Positions 25,501 through 37,600 of a DNA stretch of 64,000 bases are shown here, in pieces. A model generated the notes under the pieces. It did no database searches. It was not told where the DNA came from and saw nothing but the letters and a program-made list of their open reading frames with translations. A program made the position numbers and the translations under genes. Numbering within the stretch: position 1 is the stretch's first letter; every line of letters begins with the position of its first letter. Source of the stretch: Edaphochlamys debaryana (taxonomy: Eukaryota; Chlorophyta; Chlorophyceae; Chlamydomonadales); NCBI GenBank assembly GCA_016858145.1, contig JAEHOE010000065.1:62001-126000 (forward strand), read 5' to 3'.

Positions 25501-28500
25501 ACACCACAAACGCCTCGGCCAAACGCAACAAGCGTGAGGCTAGCAGCGCCACAGCCGCAACCGCAGGCGGAACCGCAACCGCGGGTCACGTGGGGCCAGA
25601 GCGCTCGCCCGGCTCCGCCACCGCCTCCACCTCCGCATCAGCCAGCGGCGCGGGAGCCGGCGGCGCTGGAGCCGGGGCCGAGGAGGACGCGTCCGGCCGG
25701 GCCCTGCCTCCGCTCAAGCAGCTCTGGGCCGAGCTCAACCGCCGCTTCCCGCCCGGCACCGTCGCGAAACCGTGCGCGCCGCCAGAGGTTGTGGCGGCGG
25801 CGGCCAAGCGGCGCATGGCCATGCTCCTGGCCAAGGCCCAGCCCGATCACGTGATCGGTCTGTCTGACATGGAGGCGCGACTGCAGGACTTCCTGGGGGG
25901 CAACTCGCTGCCGAGGTCCCTGCGGGCTCTGGCCACGGAGGACGCGACGGCGCGGGCGACCTTTGCTGTGGTGGCAGAGGTAGGGTTGTCTGCTAGCGGG
26001 GCTTGCATGGCAGACATGGAGGGCACTTGGAGTTGACAAATGTCGTCACAGCTTATCAGTGATGACTTGGGCTTGAGCTGTTGGCGGTTGGGTCCGAGTG
26101 TGGTGCTGAGTTTGCTGAGTTCATCACGTGCTCTCCCACGCAGGTCCAGGGCGGCCCGGGGCCGGGCCTGCGCCTCGTCTGCCCCCAGCTGCTGCAGCTA
26201 TCGGCCGCCATGGCCTCCCCCAAGCTCCGCTCCGGGGCGTCCGATGCGCCGCCCCTGGCCGCACCCGGCGGCGCTTCGTCTTCCTCCGCCAAGCCCGTGG
26301 ACGCCGCCGCAACCATCAACCACCAACCGTCGACCACCAACCACCCAAGCACGGACGACGCCAAGCTCGACGCCAAGCAGCTGCGCCACAAGGTGTGGGA
26401 CGAGCTCAACCGTCGGTTCCTGCCGTACATCCCGCTCAAGGCGGGCGCGCCGCCGGAGGTCGTGCTGGCGGCGGCGCGGCGGCGGTTGGCGATGCTGCTG
26501 ATCGAGGCGGCGCCGCCGCACGAGCTGTTCGAGTCCGAGCTCGAGCGGCGGTTGGTTCCCCAGCTGCTCGGCGAGCCGCTGCCGAAGAGCGTCCGGGCGA
26601 TGGCGAGTGAGGACCGGGCGGCTAGCCTGACATTCACGGTGCACAAGAGGGTGAGTACGGTACATCGGGCCTCAGGACTGGGTTTGCTGGTGCAACGGGC
26701 TCTCGGACCGATTGAATGGGATTGCTCACACACTCTGCATGTCGTCCTCTGCACCCTGCTGGCTCACCCTTGGTGCTCATCGCTGCCTCTCTCCTCCGCC
26801 TCCGCCCTCCCTTGCAGTCGAACGATGACCGAGCCATCCGCCTCACCTGCCCCAAGCTCCTTTCCCTCGCGGCCGCCATGGCGGCCCGCCCATCCTCCAA
26901 GACCGCCTCCGCCTCCGCCGCCGGCTCTGCCCACCCGGCGCCTCCCGCCAGCATTGCGAGCAGCACCGACGGCCGGGCCGGGCCCGAGCCTGCCTCCCGG
27001 GGCCCCGGCAAGGCCCCGGCGAACAGCCGTGAGGCGATCCTGAGGTACCTGCTCGCCCGCTTCCCACCCGATGAGTCCCCCAACGGGCTCAGCCGCATGG
27101 AGGCCGCAGCGCAGCGTGCGGTCGCCGACACGCTGCTGACGTCACCGCCGCCGTACGTACGGCACATGGCCGAGCTGGAGGCGCGCGTGCGTAAGGCGCT
27201 GCCGGGCTGGCGTAACTCCCGGGGGCGACGGCAGTTGGCGGCGGTGGTGGCGGCCGACCCCAGCGCTTTCGTTCTGGAGCCAGCGGGGGTGAGCGAGGGG
27301 AGATGGGTTTGGAGGCGGGGGGCGAGAGGGTCGGAGGGCGTCAGTTTCCTTGGGGCCAGTGGGCGAGAAGCGGGGCGGTGCCGACCAGATGGGGCCAGGA
27401 CAGGGGCAGGAGCTGGGCGGTCTCGGTTGTGAGGGAGGAGGTCACCGTCCAAGACCCGTGCTTGCTTTCTCACCGGAGCCCGCGGCTGCCTTGTTGCCTG
27501 CAGGACGGCTCGGGTCAGGAGCTGGTCCGCCTCGTCTGCCCCGAGCTGCTGCGGATGGCGGCGTCGGGTTCGGGCCCGTCCGGGTCCGGTCCGGGCCCGT
27601 CCGGGTCCGGGCCGGCGGCCTCGGCCGCACGTGACGTGCCGGGTGCTCGGGGCCCGGGTGGGCCTCTCACATTAGACCTGGAGGAGGAGTGGCCCGCGCT
27701 CCCGCACGCCGCGCCCAAGGTGCCGGCGCCCTTGCCGGCCGCGGCAGCGGCAGCGCCGCCGCAGGCGGCCGATGAGCCGCAGCCCGAGCCCGAGCCCCAG
27801 CCCCAGACACAAATACAGACACAGGTGCAGACGCAGGCGCAGCCACAGCCGGCGTTGTTGGGGGCGTGGGGAGCGATGGGCGCGACCGCGCGGGGCGCGG
27901 CCCTGGCTCACGCCCAGGCGCCAATGGGACCGGAGGACCCTTCCACAGGCGGTTGGGGAGGCCAGGCGTCCGGCAGCGGTGGGGCGGGGGCGAGCGGCGG
28001 GCACGTTCACGTGCCTGTGCCCCTACCCATTCCGGTGCCTGTACCGGTGGGGGAGCCGGGCGTCGGCGCGTCGGAGGATGTGGGCTGGGGCCTGGGTCGG
28101 AGCCAAGGGGGTGGGGTCCCGATTGGGCACGTGGCTGGCGGAGAGCCACATCTGGCGGAGGCGGAGGTGGCGCATCTGCCCGACGCTGCCGTACACGTGA
28201 TCTCCGATCCCTGGTCGGCGGAGATCACGGCCATGCTGCAGCACTGCCACGAGTGCCCACAGGTCGGCATTGCCGTACAGCCGCCGTACGGCGGCCCGCC
28301 GGAGGTGGTGTCGGTGTATGCACCGCCATGGGCCCGCGGCCCTGCGGCGGTGTACGTGCTGGATTGCGTGCAGAGCGCGGAGGTGTACGGCGGCGGCGAG
28401 GCTGGGGAGTATGCGATGACAACGTTGTTAGCCCACGTGCGAGGCCTTCTGGAGAACGAGGCGATTGCTAAGATCGTCCATGGGTGCAGACAGGTAGACC

Positions 28501-29143
28501 TTGCAACACACACCAAGAAGATGGCAGTCTATCACATTAGGTGTACGGTATCCTCATCATCGCTGACAGGTCTGCTAAGATGCTTCGCAGGACCGCGTTT
28601 GTTGCCTCAGACTCAGACGCTTCTTCCCGACCCTCACAGGTCGCTTACCTGGAGGCGGCTTGCGGCACGGCGGCCGCAACTCCCCTTCTGGACTCGCGCG
28701 CGGTGGTGGCGGGAATGTGCACCATGCTGGGCATCGCTCCGCCGCCCGTGTCGGGGCCCCCGGGCTCAAAGGCAGACGCGGCTCCCACGGCAGCCCTTCC
28801 CAAGCTGGCCGTACACGTGGCGGAGGTGCGTTCGGCCCTCGCGAAGACGGGGCTGTGGAGCGATCGGCCGGGTCTGCTCGCGGCTCTCGCGGGCGCCCAC
28901 TACGCGATCCTGAAAGTAGAGGCCGAGGTTGAGACCGGAGCCTGGGTGGGGCGGTCGGGCCCTCTAGCGCCCGAGAGGGTTCAGGCGGCGGCCCGTGCGG
29001 CGAGGCACCTGCCGGAGCTGTGGGCGGCCTTGTGTGAGGGCTGGTGGTGGGTGGCGGTTGGGGCCGTAGAGCGGCAGATGGGGGACCTGCGTGCGGAGGC
29101 GCTCGCCGCGCTGGCGCCGACGGTCGAGGCCCCGGTGGAGTAG
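16596..29143 (+). CDS. Giant modular protein: 15 LOTUS-like modules plus a C-terminal RNase D-like pseudo-exonuclease domain
   Basis: The model has 14 exons: 16596-16756, 17007-17433, 17598-18329, 18566-20206, 20460-21248, 21448-22182, 22440-22799, 22994-24037, 24325-24900, 25218-25979, 26144-26650, 26818-27288, 27504-28493 and 28640-29143. It gives 3,232 aa. Every junction has matching phase; all introns are phase 0 except the first (phase 2). Module order is A, C, B, A, A, B, B, B, A, A, C, C, B, B, B, then the exonuclease-like domain. A modules read AAFP...QLYRAIA.WL...W...FL..GCF...VRLD. B modules read KRRMA.LLAEAPPPHEL...TF.V.K then VRLVCP.LL after an intron. C modules read WPGS...L.R.AA...PW then an Arg/Leu-rich half after an intron. 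Ala/Gly/Pro-rich spacers join them. I interpret the modules as winged-helix OST-HTH/LOTUS-type, by pattern only. An RNA-associated scaffold role is inference. Whether it is one transcript is untested. Confidence 0.7.
18360..18384 (+). repeat. Interstitial telomere-like repeat in an intron
   Basis: TTTTAGGG is followed by two TTTAGGG units and a partial TTT, immediately followed by GCAGG. It lies 30 nt inside the third intron of the 3,232-aa modular gene. TTTAGGG and TTTTAGGG are plant- and Chlamydomonas-type telomere units. It may mark repair of a break or telomerase insertion; it is far too short to be a chromosome end. Confidence 0.8.
28176..29143 (+). other. RNase D/EXD1-like DEDDy exonuclease domain, catalytic acids missing (first copy)
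   Basis: This domain spans the last two exons, split at HGCRQ|VAYLEAACG. It begins AAVHVISDPWSAEITAMLQHC, then GIAVQPP, VSVYAPP, VYVLDCVQ, LLENEAIAKIVHGC, LLDSRAVVAGM and LWSDRPGLLAAL..AHYAILK. The order matches DEDDy exonucleases: the strand before motif I, the K..HDC..D motif II, the (V/F)DT strand, and the W..RPL..L.YAA.DV motif III. The motif I DxE, the motif II Asp and the motif III Asp are all replaced. The fold is therefore likely, but catalysis is not. EXD1 and Egalitarian are known relatives in RNA pathways, and EXD1 is itself inactive. Confidence 0.6.
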
Positions 29144-29833
29144 CTGCGGAGTGTTGGAACAGGTGGCGGTTTATAGACTGCAACAGACTGCTCAAGGTTC
29201 CAGATGGCGGAGGCATGAGTGGGGAGGCATCAGGGACCGCGCATATGAGATGTTGGTGTGAATGCGAAGCGAGGCTGGTTGGGTGGCGGCCTTGGGAGGC
29301 CTTGGGTGGGGCGTGCGGCGGGCACAGGGGCCTGCAGGTCGTGTTGCATGTGCGTGCGATGCAGACGCGTTGCGATGTGGTGAAGAATGGCTGCATGCAT
29401 GCATGTGGACCCAGCATGATAAGCCTTCGGCGACACGCGACAGGCATGGGAGCTGTGGTTATGGCGAGCGGGTTGGGGCGGTGCCGTGCATGTGAGGCGA
29501 CGAGTGCGGTTGAGGATGCGTACCGGGCGGCCTAGGGCTGCGGCACGGTCTTTGAGGCGGGCATTCATATAGGATGGGGGAGGTGAATGGGGGGAGGCGA
29601 AGGGCATGACTGTGCAGCTGCGTCGTGCAGTGGCATTGCTTCAGTGGAATCAGCGCTGACCACAGGCTGACCATGCCGGACTGCTATTGCCAAGCTCCCC
29701 ACAACCAACTCAGCCCTACTCAGCCCATCAACGACGGCGACAGCGTGCCGGTCACTCTAGCGTAGCCGTGTAGGGTGTAGCAGCATCCCCGCTCAACAAC
29801 GTCCGCGCGTACCGCTCCGGGTAGTGCTAGATA

Positions 29834-29855
29834 GCCTTTCTGGCGCCAGAAAGGC
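29834..29855. repeat. Perfect 22-bp palindrome
   Basis: The sequence GCCTTTCTGGC is followed directly by its reverse complement GCCAGAAAGGC, with no spacer. It lies in the convergent intergenic region, about 690 nt past the modular-gene stop. It could be a dimeric protein-binding site or a recombination scar; nothing around it decides. Confidence 0.7.
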
Positions 29856-30149
29856 ATGGAGGCTACGCCCTCCGACCCAACAGCACATTTAGATCGTTGA
29901 ACCTCTCAGGACCTGGCCGGCCGTCGGCGTGAACGGTGAACCTGCGTGAAGCCTGGGGTCAGAGGGCAGAGCCTCCATGTCAAGCCTGCGGTCAGAAGAC
30001 ATCAACGAAGCGAAGCGCTGTGTTTTGGGGCGTAGGGTGTGGGCCGAGAACGTGCAGCCGGCCGCGGAGTCCCCTTGCCCACGGTAGGTCCCAGTGAAGC
30101 CTCCCAGGACTTGCAGGCGCCGAGCTGGAAGCAGGACCGCCCGCAATCC

Positions 30150-30162
30150 TTACAATGTTACA
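30150..30162 (-). terminator. Paired TGTAA polyadenylation signals of the RING-CH gene
   Basis: Two TTACA motifs on the plus strand (30150-30154 and 30158-30162) give two TGTAA signals on the minus strand, about 980 nt past the RING-CH stop codon. TGTAA is the standard green-algal polyadenylation signal. The paired occurrence makes a real 3' end here plausible. Confidence 0.45.
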
Positions 30163-31138
30163 AACATCACAGCGCCAAAACTCTTCAGCAGAAAGTCCCC
30201 CCAGGCCAGGCAAGTGCTGACCACACATCTATCTGCAACCGGACCACCGCCACGTACCAACAGCAACCGCAGAGACACCGGTACATTCCCACAGCCCGAG
30301 TCGCGTCCACCGTACACACTGGCTATTTAGGTGCATGAGCTGCGCTGTGTCGCATGACTGCCCGGCAAAAGCGGCAGACCTGTCGTACAACTGTACTGCA
30401 CAGCGGTCTTTCTACCCCATGCCGCCACGTGATACTTGTACATACACCCGAATCTCACAGCAGCAGCCCTTCACAAAACACAGATACACCCTTGGACGAA
30501 CACGCCGATTGCGGTGAGCTCGGCCTGTGGAATTGGCGGGAAGTAGCACTGCAGTCCATGACTCGTCGGGACTGAAATGTATAGTCAGACCAGGTCATAC
30601 GAACGCAAACCAAATCTTCGATGCTCAAAGCTGTCCATTTATTATGCTACACACACAAACCGTACGACTCCTCGGATGGGTCGGGCTTCGGGCTCTCGGG
30701 CTCTCGCAAAGCACACGACTCCCGCTGACCGCCCCTTGCCGGCTGTGGCCCCGGATGCAACTGCTCTGAGCTTGCGCAGCCATACCGCCAAACACGCAAC
30801 CTCCCACACCGCCCTTGTTGCACCCGCCCACAGACCACCATGGCCGCTCCCGCCATCCCCCTCATGGCCGACTGCACGCGCCTCGACAGCCAGAGCCGCT
30901 CTCAGGGAATGCACATGTCCACACACGCCTGCCAGAGCCACCGCTCAGCGCAGCATCACGGCAGGTGCGGCCAACGCACAGCCAGGGCCGAGACTGCACA
31001 CGCCCATCGGGCCGCGGGCCCAGTTCCACCGTCCGTCGCCAGGGAATGCCGTTGGAGCTTCAGAGGATGCGCACGCCACTGTACAGAGCAGCACTCTGGC
31101 AGGTCCGGCCGCCGCTTGGTCCAGGGGTTGCCGGGGCT

Positions 31139-33542
31139 TCAGAGGATGCGCACCGCCAGTGTCTTGGCGGCGGCGGCGGCGAAGGAGCGCAGCGCGGCCC
31201 AGGGCAGGCGCAGGGCCAGGCCCGCGGCCTTGGCGGCGCCCCGGCTGGCTGACAGCCCCCGGGCCAGGCCTTGGACCGCCACCGCCACTGAGGAGTGCAC
31301 TGCGGCCATGTAGCTGGGGGGGAGGGGTGGGGTGGGGGGGGAGGGAGTGGGGGGAGGGAGTGGGGGGGAGGGCAGGGTGAGCGGGAGGGGGGTTGGGTGG
31401 AGGAGGGTTGGGTGGAGGAGGGCAGGGATTCTTGTGACTCGCTTGAGTCTGGGTTCCAGCTGCGCTCGCCCGCGCGGTGCGCAGAGCCGCCCTCGCTCAG
31501 CAGCGCTCCGGCACACACCCTCCCCTCAGCCTAGCACACCCCCGGCACCCAAACCCCTTGACCCACCCCCGGAAGAAGCCGAACACGCTCCCAGCCACCA
31601 GCCCAAGCACGGAGGTGTACACCATCTCGCTCAGCAGGGCGAAGGCCACACACGCCACGGCCTGGCGGGGGAAGAGGAGGGAGCGGAGGCGGAGGCGGAG
31701 GCGGAGGCGGGGGTGGATGGGATTCAGGCGAGGGAAGGCAATCCCGTCTCTGATGCTAAGTTGGCGTTGATCGTCTTAGCCTGCCCGCCTAGCGACTTGC
31801 CGTCCCTCCGCCTGCATTCTCCCTTATTCCCGCCCACGCTGCTGGCCCTCCCCTGCACCCCTCACGCCCCCCCCCTGCACCCTGCCCTCCGGCCCCACCT
31901 GCACCTTCACGCCCCCGCCTCCCTCCCATCTGCCCCCCCCCCCGCCCCCGCCCCCACGGCCCCCCCCCCCCGCCGCCACCTGCACCCTCACGCCCCCTGC
32001 CCCCGCCCCCCTCCCCTCTGCCCCCTCCCCCACCCCAACCTGCACCCAGATGAGCTCCGCGTAGGGCGTCCCCAGCAGCTCCCCCAGCGCCCCCAGCAGG
32101 TGCAGCAGGATGCCCGTCTGCTCCTCCACCTGGACGGCGGGGGGCGCGAGGAGGGAGGGACACGGTGTGAACCCGCCCCCTCCACCCAGCGTACGTGGCA
32201 CGCCGCCCCACCCGACCCCAGGTTGTACCCTCGTACCCTCGTGCTGCCTGTGGCGTGCCCAGGGACCCTCCGCCCTCTCCTCCGCCCTCTCCTCCGCCTT
32301 TTGCGTCCTTCAGAACCACCCCAACGCCTGCCACCTCCCTCCACCCCCCACGGTGCCCACCTTCCATCCAACCCTCGCCACCCAGCCCTGCACCCACCCC
32401 CCTGCCCAGCCCCCACCACCCCCACCCCCCGCCCCCGCCTCACCAGAGTCTTGCCCATGCCGTAGCCCGCCCGCAGCCCCGCGGCGCCCGCGCGCGCCGC
32501 CCCCACCACCGAGGAGCCCAGGATGTAGAGCTTCCAGCAGCGGTAGGCCAGCGCCGCCCAGGACTGGCAGTTGAGGGAGTCCAGGAACTGCTGGGACATC
32601 CGGGAGGCCTGGGGGTGTGGCGTTCAGGGCGGCGGAGTGAGGGCAAGGGGTGGGGCAAGGGGTGGGGGCAAGGGGCGGGGGCAAGGGGTGGGGCGCGAGC
32701 GGAACGGCAGTGGGGTGGGGGTGGTGGCATGGGCGGGACGTGGCGGCACATGGGCGGGGCGCGTGGCTGCTGGGAGACATGCGTGGGCTGGGGTTGCGCC
32801 TAGAGGTTTTGAGCGGGGAAGAGGCGGGGGGCTGCTGGCTGCTGGGGCCAAGGCGGCGTGCCGACATGCACCACCCACGCACCCCCGGGCCGGGGCTGCT
32901 ACGCTCTTGGCGCCCAGCAGGCCTGTGTCGACGCTCCTTGCTCTGCTGTGGACGCTTCCTTGGGAGCTTCCGGGCCGTCAGCAGCTGAGCTCAGCCCCAT
33001 GCTCACCAGCTGGGAGGCGGCGGCCCAGCGCCCCGCACCGCCGCCGCAGTCGGCCGAGGGCAGCTTGTAGGGCGCCTTGCAGATCTCGCAGCTGCGCGCC
33101 TTGCGGCACTGGCCCTGGGACCGCAGCACCTGCGTGCGGAGCGTGGGGTGGGGGGTGGGGAGAGGGGGGGGAGTGGGGTTTGAAGATGTGGAGGGGGGAG
33201 GTGTTGGCGGTCGGTTGGGGCTGACGCGGGAGGCGGCCGGTCGGTCGAGTGGGGTTGGTCAGGGGCCGCCCCCAGCGGGTGGGCAGGTTGGCTGTCCACA
33301 CCCCACGGCCAGGGAGCCACCCTGGCTTCGGTGGCCTGCCCACCAGCCCTGCAACTGGTGTACTGTACCTGCTGCCAGTCTTGGAGGCAGCGCACGTGGA
33401 CGCAGTTGAGGCTGCCAGTGCACTTGCAGGGGGACACCAGCGCCAGACCTTCGGCGGGGTCGCCCTCCTCGCCCCAGCAGATGCGACAGGTCGGCGCCGC
33501 GTTATCGACCCGCGAGCTGGTGGATGCGGTGTCGTCCTCCAT
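31139..33542 (-). CDS. RING-CH (MARCH-like) E3 ubiquitin ligase with hydrophobic segments
   Basis: The model has six minus-strand exons: 33542-33369, 33129-33007, 32608-32444, 32129-32040, 31661-31567 and 31313-31139, giving 273 aa with matching phases. The start MEDDTAS has a good context (AAGGATGG). The N-terminus holds a RING-CH (RINGv) zinc finger with the C4HC3 order: CRICWGEEGD, SPCKCTGSL, CVHVRCLQDWQQ, then after an intron CEICKAPY. RING-CH proteins recruit E2 enzymes and usually sit in membranes to ubiquitinate membrane cargo. The later exons encode hydrophobic stretches (LYILGSSVVGAARAG, GILLHLLGALGELLG, ACVAFALLSEMVYTSV..GLVAGSVFGFF) that could be two or three membrane segments. The C-terminus is Ala/Arg-rich and ends TLAVRIL. 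The gene is convergent with the upstream modular gene and divergent from the next one; no functional link to them is visible. Confidence 0.85.
31314..31410 (-). repeat. G-rich low-complexity tract in the last RING-CH intron
   Basis: The plus strand is an almost uninterrupted run of GGGGGGAGGGG/GTGGGGG units. Read in the gene's direction it is the C-rich pyrimidine tract before the last acceptor. The plus strand could form G-quadruplexes. It is probably intronic filler under replication slippage. Confidence 0.7.
31923..32040 (-). repeat. C-homopolymer-rich intron of the RING-CH gene
   Basis: The plus strand carries several runs of 8-12 C (for example near 31937 and 31962) separated by CGCC and ACGG. 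In the transcript these are G runs within the fourth intron, a G-quadruplex candidate. No coding frame is credible here despite long open frames in the track of both strands. Confidence 0.65.
32638..32700. repeat. GGGGTGGGGCAA minisatellite in the second RING-CH intron
   Basis: Four imperfect copies of a 13-15-nt unit (GGGGCAAGGGGTGGG-like) lie in tandem within the intron between the second RING-CH exon and the third. They are G-rich on the plus strand, like the other introns of this gene. Confidence 0.6.
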
Positions 33543-34681
33543 CCTTGCTAGCGGCGCGACGAAAGCCGAAATGCTCCAAAGCGTCTGCGTCACCAGCGGG
33601 ACTCTTGCGCAGCTCGGGTCTGCTGACAAGGTGTTGCGGCTGTTAAGAGTACTAGATTCGCAGGAAGGAGGACGCCGCGCAGGTGAGCGCGCGCGCTAGT
33701 TGAAGCTGCGAGTTCGGGTGGTGGCTGCTTGGCCGACTCCGCACAGTGGAATGTGTCAGTACTGCAGTAGTCCGCAGCGACGCGGCTGCGAGCGTGGAGT
33801 CAAGGGCTGGGCGGAAAAAGGCGCCGAGTCCAGGTCAGCGCGATGCCCTGCGCGCTGTTTGCCAAGGGCACCCGCGGTGGGTAGCGATATAATGTATACT
33901 GCGAACGCCGAGCAGGTGGCTGTGGAAATGGCCTTTCCCGGACGCCAACCGGCAACGCCACGCGGCACGAACACACGCCCTCACCCCCGCCTGCCCCGAC
34001 CTCTACAGGCACTACCCCCGTTCAATATCTCGCACTGCCTTGCCGTTGCGTCTACTTTGACGTTTAGCACGAGCCTTTGCCAGATCACTGCGAGGCGATA
34101 CCGGTAATGCCATAGGCTGTGACGAGCCATGCAGCTTGTTCGGTACGCCTGCGAGGGCTTTGAGCTTGTTCCATGGCTTCCGTCATCTGGGAGGGATTGT
34201 ACAACGGGGGATGGGGAATGGCAGAGTAAGGGGGGAATGCCCGGAGACTGCCGGGGGCTCACGACAACGTGGGGGTCGGCAGACGCCGCCGCGCGTGCTG
34301 TGCCAGCACCGCAGCATGCCTTGCCCCCAAGTGCACAGGACACGCGTGCGTGGTCTGTTGCGAGACTGATAGTCGGTTGCACTGAGCTTAGAGGGTTCCT
34401 CTGGCAGACAATTCCAGAGCCAACCAGGGCTTCAGACGCGTTTGTTCAACTCGCGCAGCGTGCCGCATTCCACCTGCTCACTTTTACATGTGTCATGTAG
34501 CTACAGTGAGTGTTCCGCGCGCGTTTTGGGCTGCGAAAGAGCTGAGGCGCGTTCCTGTGCAGAGCGCTGTGGTGCCCTTGCTGACCCTTACCGGCGCGAC
34601 ACGACCTCCTGCAAACCCGTATGCACAGGAATGCCTGCGCTCGCAAGAGCTGGCATGAGCTGCGTGCAGTTCTGAGCTGCC
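33543..34681. other. Divergent intergenic region (RING-CH gene and 6,239-aa modular gene)
   Basis: This 1.1-kb stretch separates two divergent start codons and should hold both promoters and 5' UTRs. An AT-rich patch GATATAATGTATACT at about 33886-33900 is a possible core-promoter element for either side. No coding frame is supported. Confidence 0.45.
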
Positions 34682-37600
34682 ATGGCGTCAATTGACGAAG
34701 GCTCCGCCTCCGGCAGCCTCGGCACAGCTCGCGAACAGGCCGAGACTGCTGCTGCTGCTGAGCTCCATGGCATTTGTGGTGGCAGCCGCGAGTCACCGCC
34801 GCCCGGCAGTGCCGAACGTGGCCCCCCGCACCACTTGAGTTCACCGCAGCCGCTGACCCCGGCGCAAGCAGCCGAGGGGCACGACACGGCCTTGCTCGGT
34901 TCCCTTGAGGCTGGGGTAGAAACTTCTACAGGTTGCCCGCCCGCAGCATGCGAGGTGCGTGTTTGTCCTCGGGTCCAGGGCTTGGGGCACAGGGTGCGAG
35001 CGGGTTGGGGTGCCCTGGCCCCTCTCAAGCCCCCCCCTTTTCGGGATCCTTTGGTGTCTGCTGCCCAACGCATGGCCCTCAGACAAAACCTGATGGCGCA
35101 CCTTCTTCCATCGCCCTCATTCTCTTTTGCAGGGGGCCTGCGACGCATCCGGCACAACTGCACTCGCCGATGCCCCGGAGGCTGCGGGGGCCCCGGAGGC
35201 CCTGCGCGGGCCCAGGGACCACTCAGCCGGTCGTGCTCTGCACGATCCCGGAGGACTGGAGACCGGCGGCGTGGAGGGCGAAGTCGCCCACGCCGCGGCT
35301 GCGGATGAGGGCCTGGCGGGAAGCGTGGGGCCGACAGGCCTGCTCGAACCCACGCTGGGCCAGGCCGTGCCGGACGCAGCCGCGGGCCCTGAAGCAGCCG
35401 GAGGAATGGACGAAGAGTCAGGGCGGCGGGATGGCTGCGTCCCTCTAGGCGGCAAGGAGACGGCGGCCGTGGCGCAGGAGGCTTGCGCGCAAGCGCAGCC
35501 GGAGCCGCTTGGGCTGCCACCACAGGAGCCGGCGGAGGCTGCGCCGGAGGCGACAGCTCAGGCGGCGGTCCCAACATCGGCAGCAACCCGGCCCGAGGAC
35601 GAGGCGGCGGCGGGGGATGCAGCAGGGTCGCAAGACGCTGTGGGGTCGCCGCAGGCCCACGCAGCTCCCGCCGGGGCCGAGGCGGAGGCTCTTGCACTGG
35701 GGGCTCCAGCAGGGCCCCAACTGGAGCCACCCGCCAGCATCGGCGATGCATGCCCGCCCACACCGGCCGCTGCAGTCTCCGCCGCTGCGGCCCGACCCAC
35801 ATCGCCCCTCCCTGACGCAACCGGCGCCGCGAGCCCTCCAGCCGCATCGCAAGCCCAGCAAGCCGCTGCCGACGGTGCGGCTCCGAGCGCCACGGCCCAG
35901 CCCCAGCCCACTCGGCCGCCGCTGTTCGTCCCAGCCTCGGGCCAGCTTGCGGCGCTCATGAAGCAGCGGGCGGCGGAGCTCCTTGCGAAGCAGATCAGGG
36001 CCAGGGCTCCGGCCCAGGCGCCGACGCAAGCACTGGGTGCAGCCACTGGGCGCACCACCGGAGCTGGGGGCCAGCAGGCGCAGGCGGCGCCGGGCCCGGG
36101 ACCCGTGCAGGCAGCACAAACGCTCGGGGGGCCTATCGGAGCAGGGGTAGAGCCGGAAGGTACTGCGGGGGCCGCAGCAACTGCCCAAGCGACGGGGCCG
36201 GAGGCAGCCGGCGCAGTTGGGCCCGCGGCGGGCTCTAGGGACGTCCTCATTCGCTCCTCGCCCGCGGCGGAGGCCGAGCCAGGGCCAGCAGAGGAGTGGA
36301 AGCCCGTCGCTGCAGCGGCGCTGACGGCGGCCAAGCCAGCGGGCTTGTCGGTAGCGGCGGCGGCGTTTGAGCCCGCGGCGGTGGCGAGGCAAGGGGCGCC
36401 AGCTGCAGCATCTCTGGGCGCGGCGCCAGGGGCGGCCCAGGTACCGGCTGTGCCCTCGGCGGCCTTGAACCCAGCCGCCAAGCCGTGGCCCGCAGCCGCC
36501 GCCGCCGCCGCTGGACCCACAGTTCCCATGCCTACGGACCCCAACCAAGCGCTGCCGGCCCTCATCGCCGCCGCCTTCCCGGCTTCCGACAGATGCGCTC
36601 GCGCGTGCCTCAGCCGCACCATCGCGCTCTACCTGGCGAGCAGTCCCCACCCTGAGCTGGGGCCCCACACCGCCAGTGTGTCCCACATCGGCAGCCATCT
36701 GCGCATGGCCAAGGGCCGGCTTGGGCAGGGCGTGGGAGTGCCCAAGCCGCTGAAGCCTTTTGTCCAGGGCCTGCGGTTCGTGCGGGTAGTTCCCAAGGCC
36801 GGCTCGTCGGGAGATGACCCGGTGCGTCTGCTGCCGGACGAGCTGAGGAGCATGGCGGCTGCGGCGGTGGCGGGAGCGTCTGCGCGAGCTGCAGCGGTGA
36901 CTCCAGCAGTGGCAGCCGCTGGACCGGCTACTGCGGCGGGGGCCGCCACGGCGGCGGCTGAGGCTGCAGGGGCAATGGCGGCGGTGGGGCCGGGAGCTGT
37001 CCAGGTGGGTATGGCAGCCGGCATGCCCTCCCCAAAAGCTCCGCCCCCGCACGCACAGCCTGTGGCCAAGCCCCACGCCAGCGAGGCAGGCACACCAGCA
37101 GGGCCCGCGCCCGGGGATGCATCCCACACGGTCACCACACCACCCGCACAGGCTGACCTGGGCCCGCAGGGCAGCGTGGGGCCGACAGGCATCTCCCAGG
37201 AAGCCATTTCGGCCACAGCGGTCGAGGCAGCCGAGGCGGCGGCAGCGTCGGGCGCTGAGGTGGCCGCGGCGGTGCGGGCCGTGGCCTCAGCGCCAGCTGT
37301 AGCGTCCTCCGGAGCACTATCAAGGCCAGCGCACTCTCTGGTTGTGCCTGCGGCGGCCTTGAACCCAGTCGCGAATTCGCGGACCACGGCCGCCGCAACA
37401 GCAGAGCTGCCCGCCCTCCTCGCCGCCGCCTTCCCGGCTTCCGACGTCAGCGCTCTCGCGCGCCTCAACCGCAGCATCGCTGGATACCTGGCAGGCAGTC
37501 CCTACCTCAAACTTGGGCCCCACACCGCCCGCGTGTCCCACATCGAGACGCACCTAGCCATGGCACAGTCTCAAGGCATGCTCGGTGCGGACGTAAAATG

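Larger units (their letters stand above)
29144..31138. other. Intergenic region between convergent genes
   Basis: This 2.0-kb stretch lies between the stop of the 3,232-aa modular gene and the stop of the RING-CH gene, and should contain both 3' UTRs. No coding frame is convincing. TGTAA occurs twice on the minus strand near 30150-30162. A perfect 22-bp palindrome lies at 29834-29855. I saw no plus-strand TGTAA. Confidence 0.5.

Noticed and set aside
28176..29143. An active RNase D-type exonuclease
   Set aside because: Residues at the metal-binding acid positions of motifs I, II and III are not Asp or Glu in either copy.
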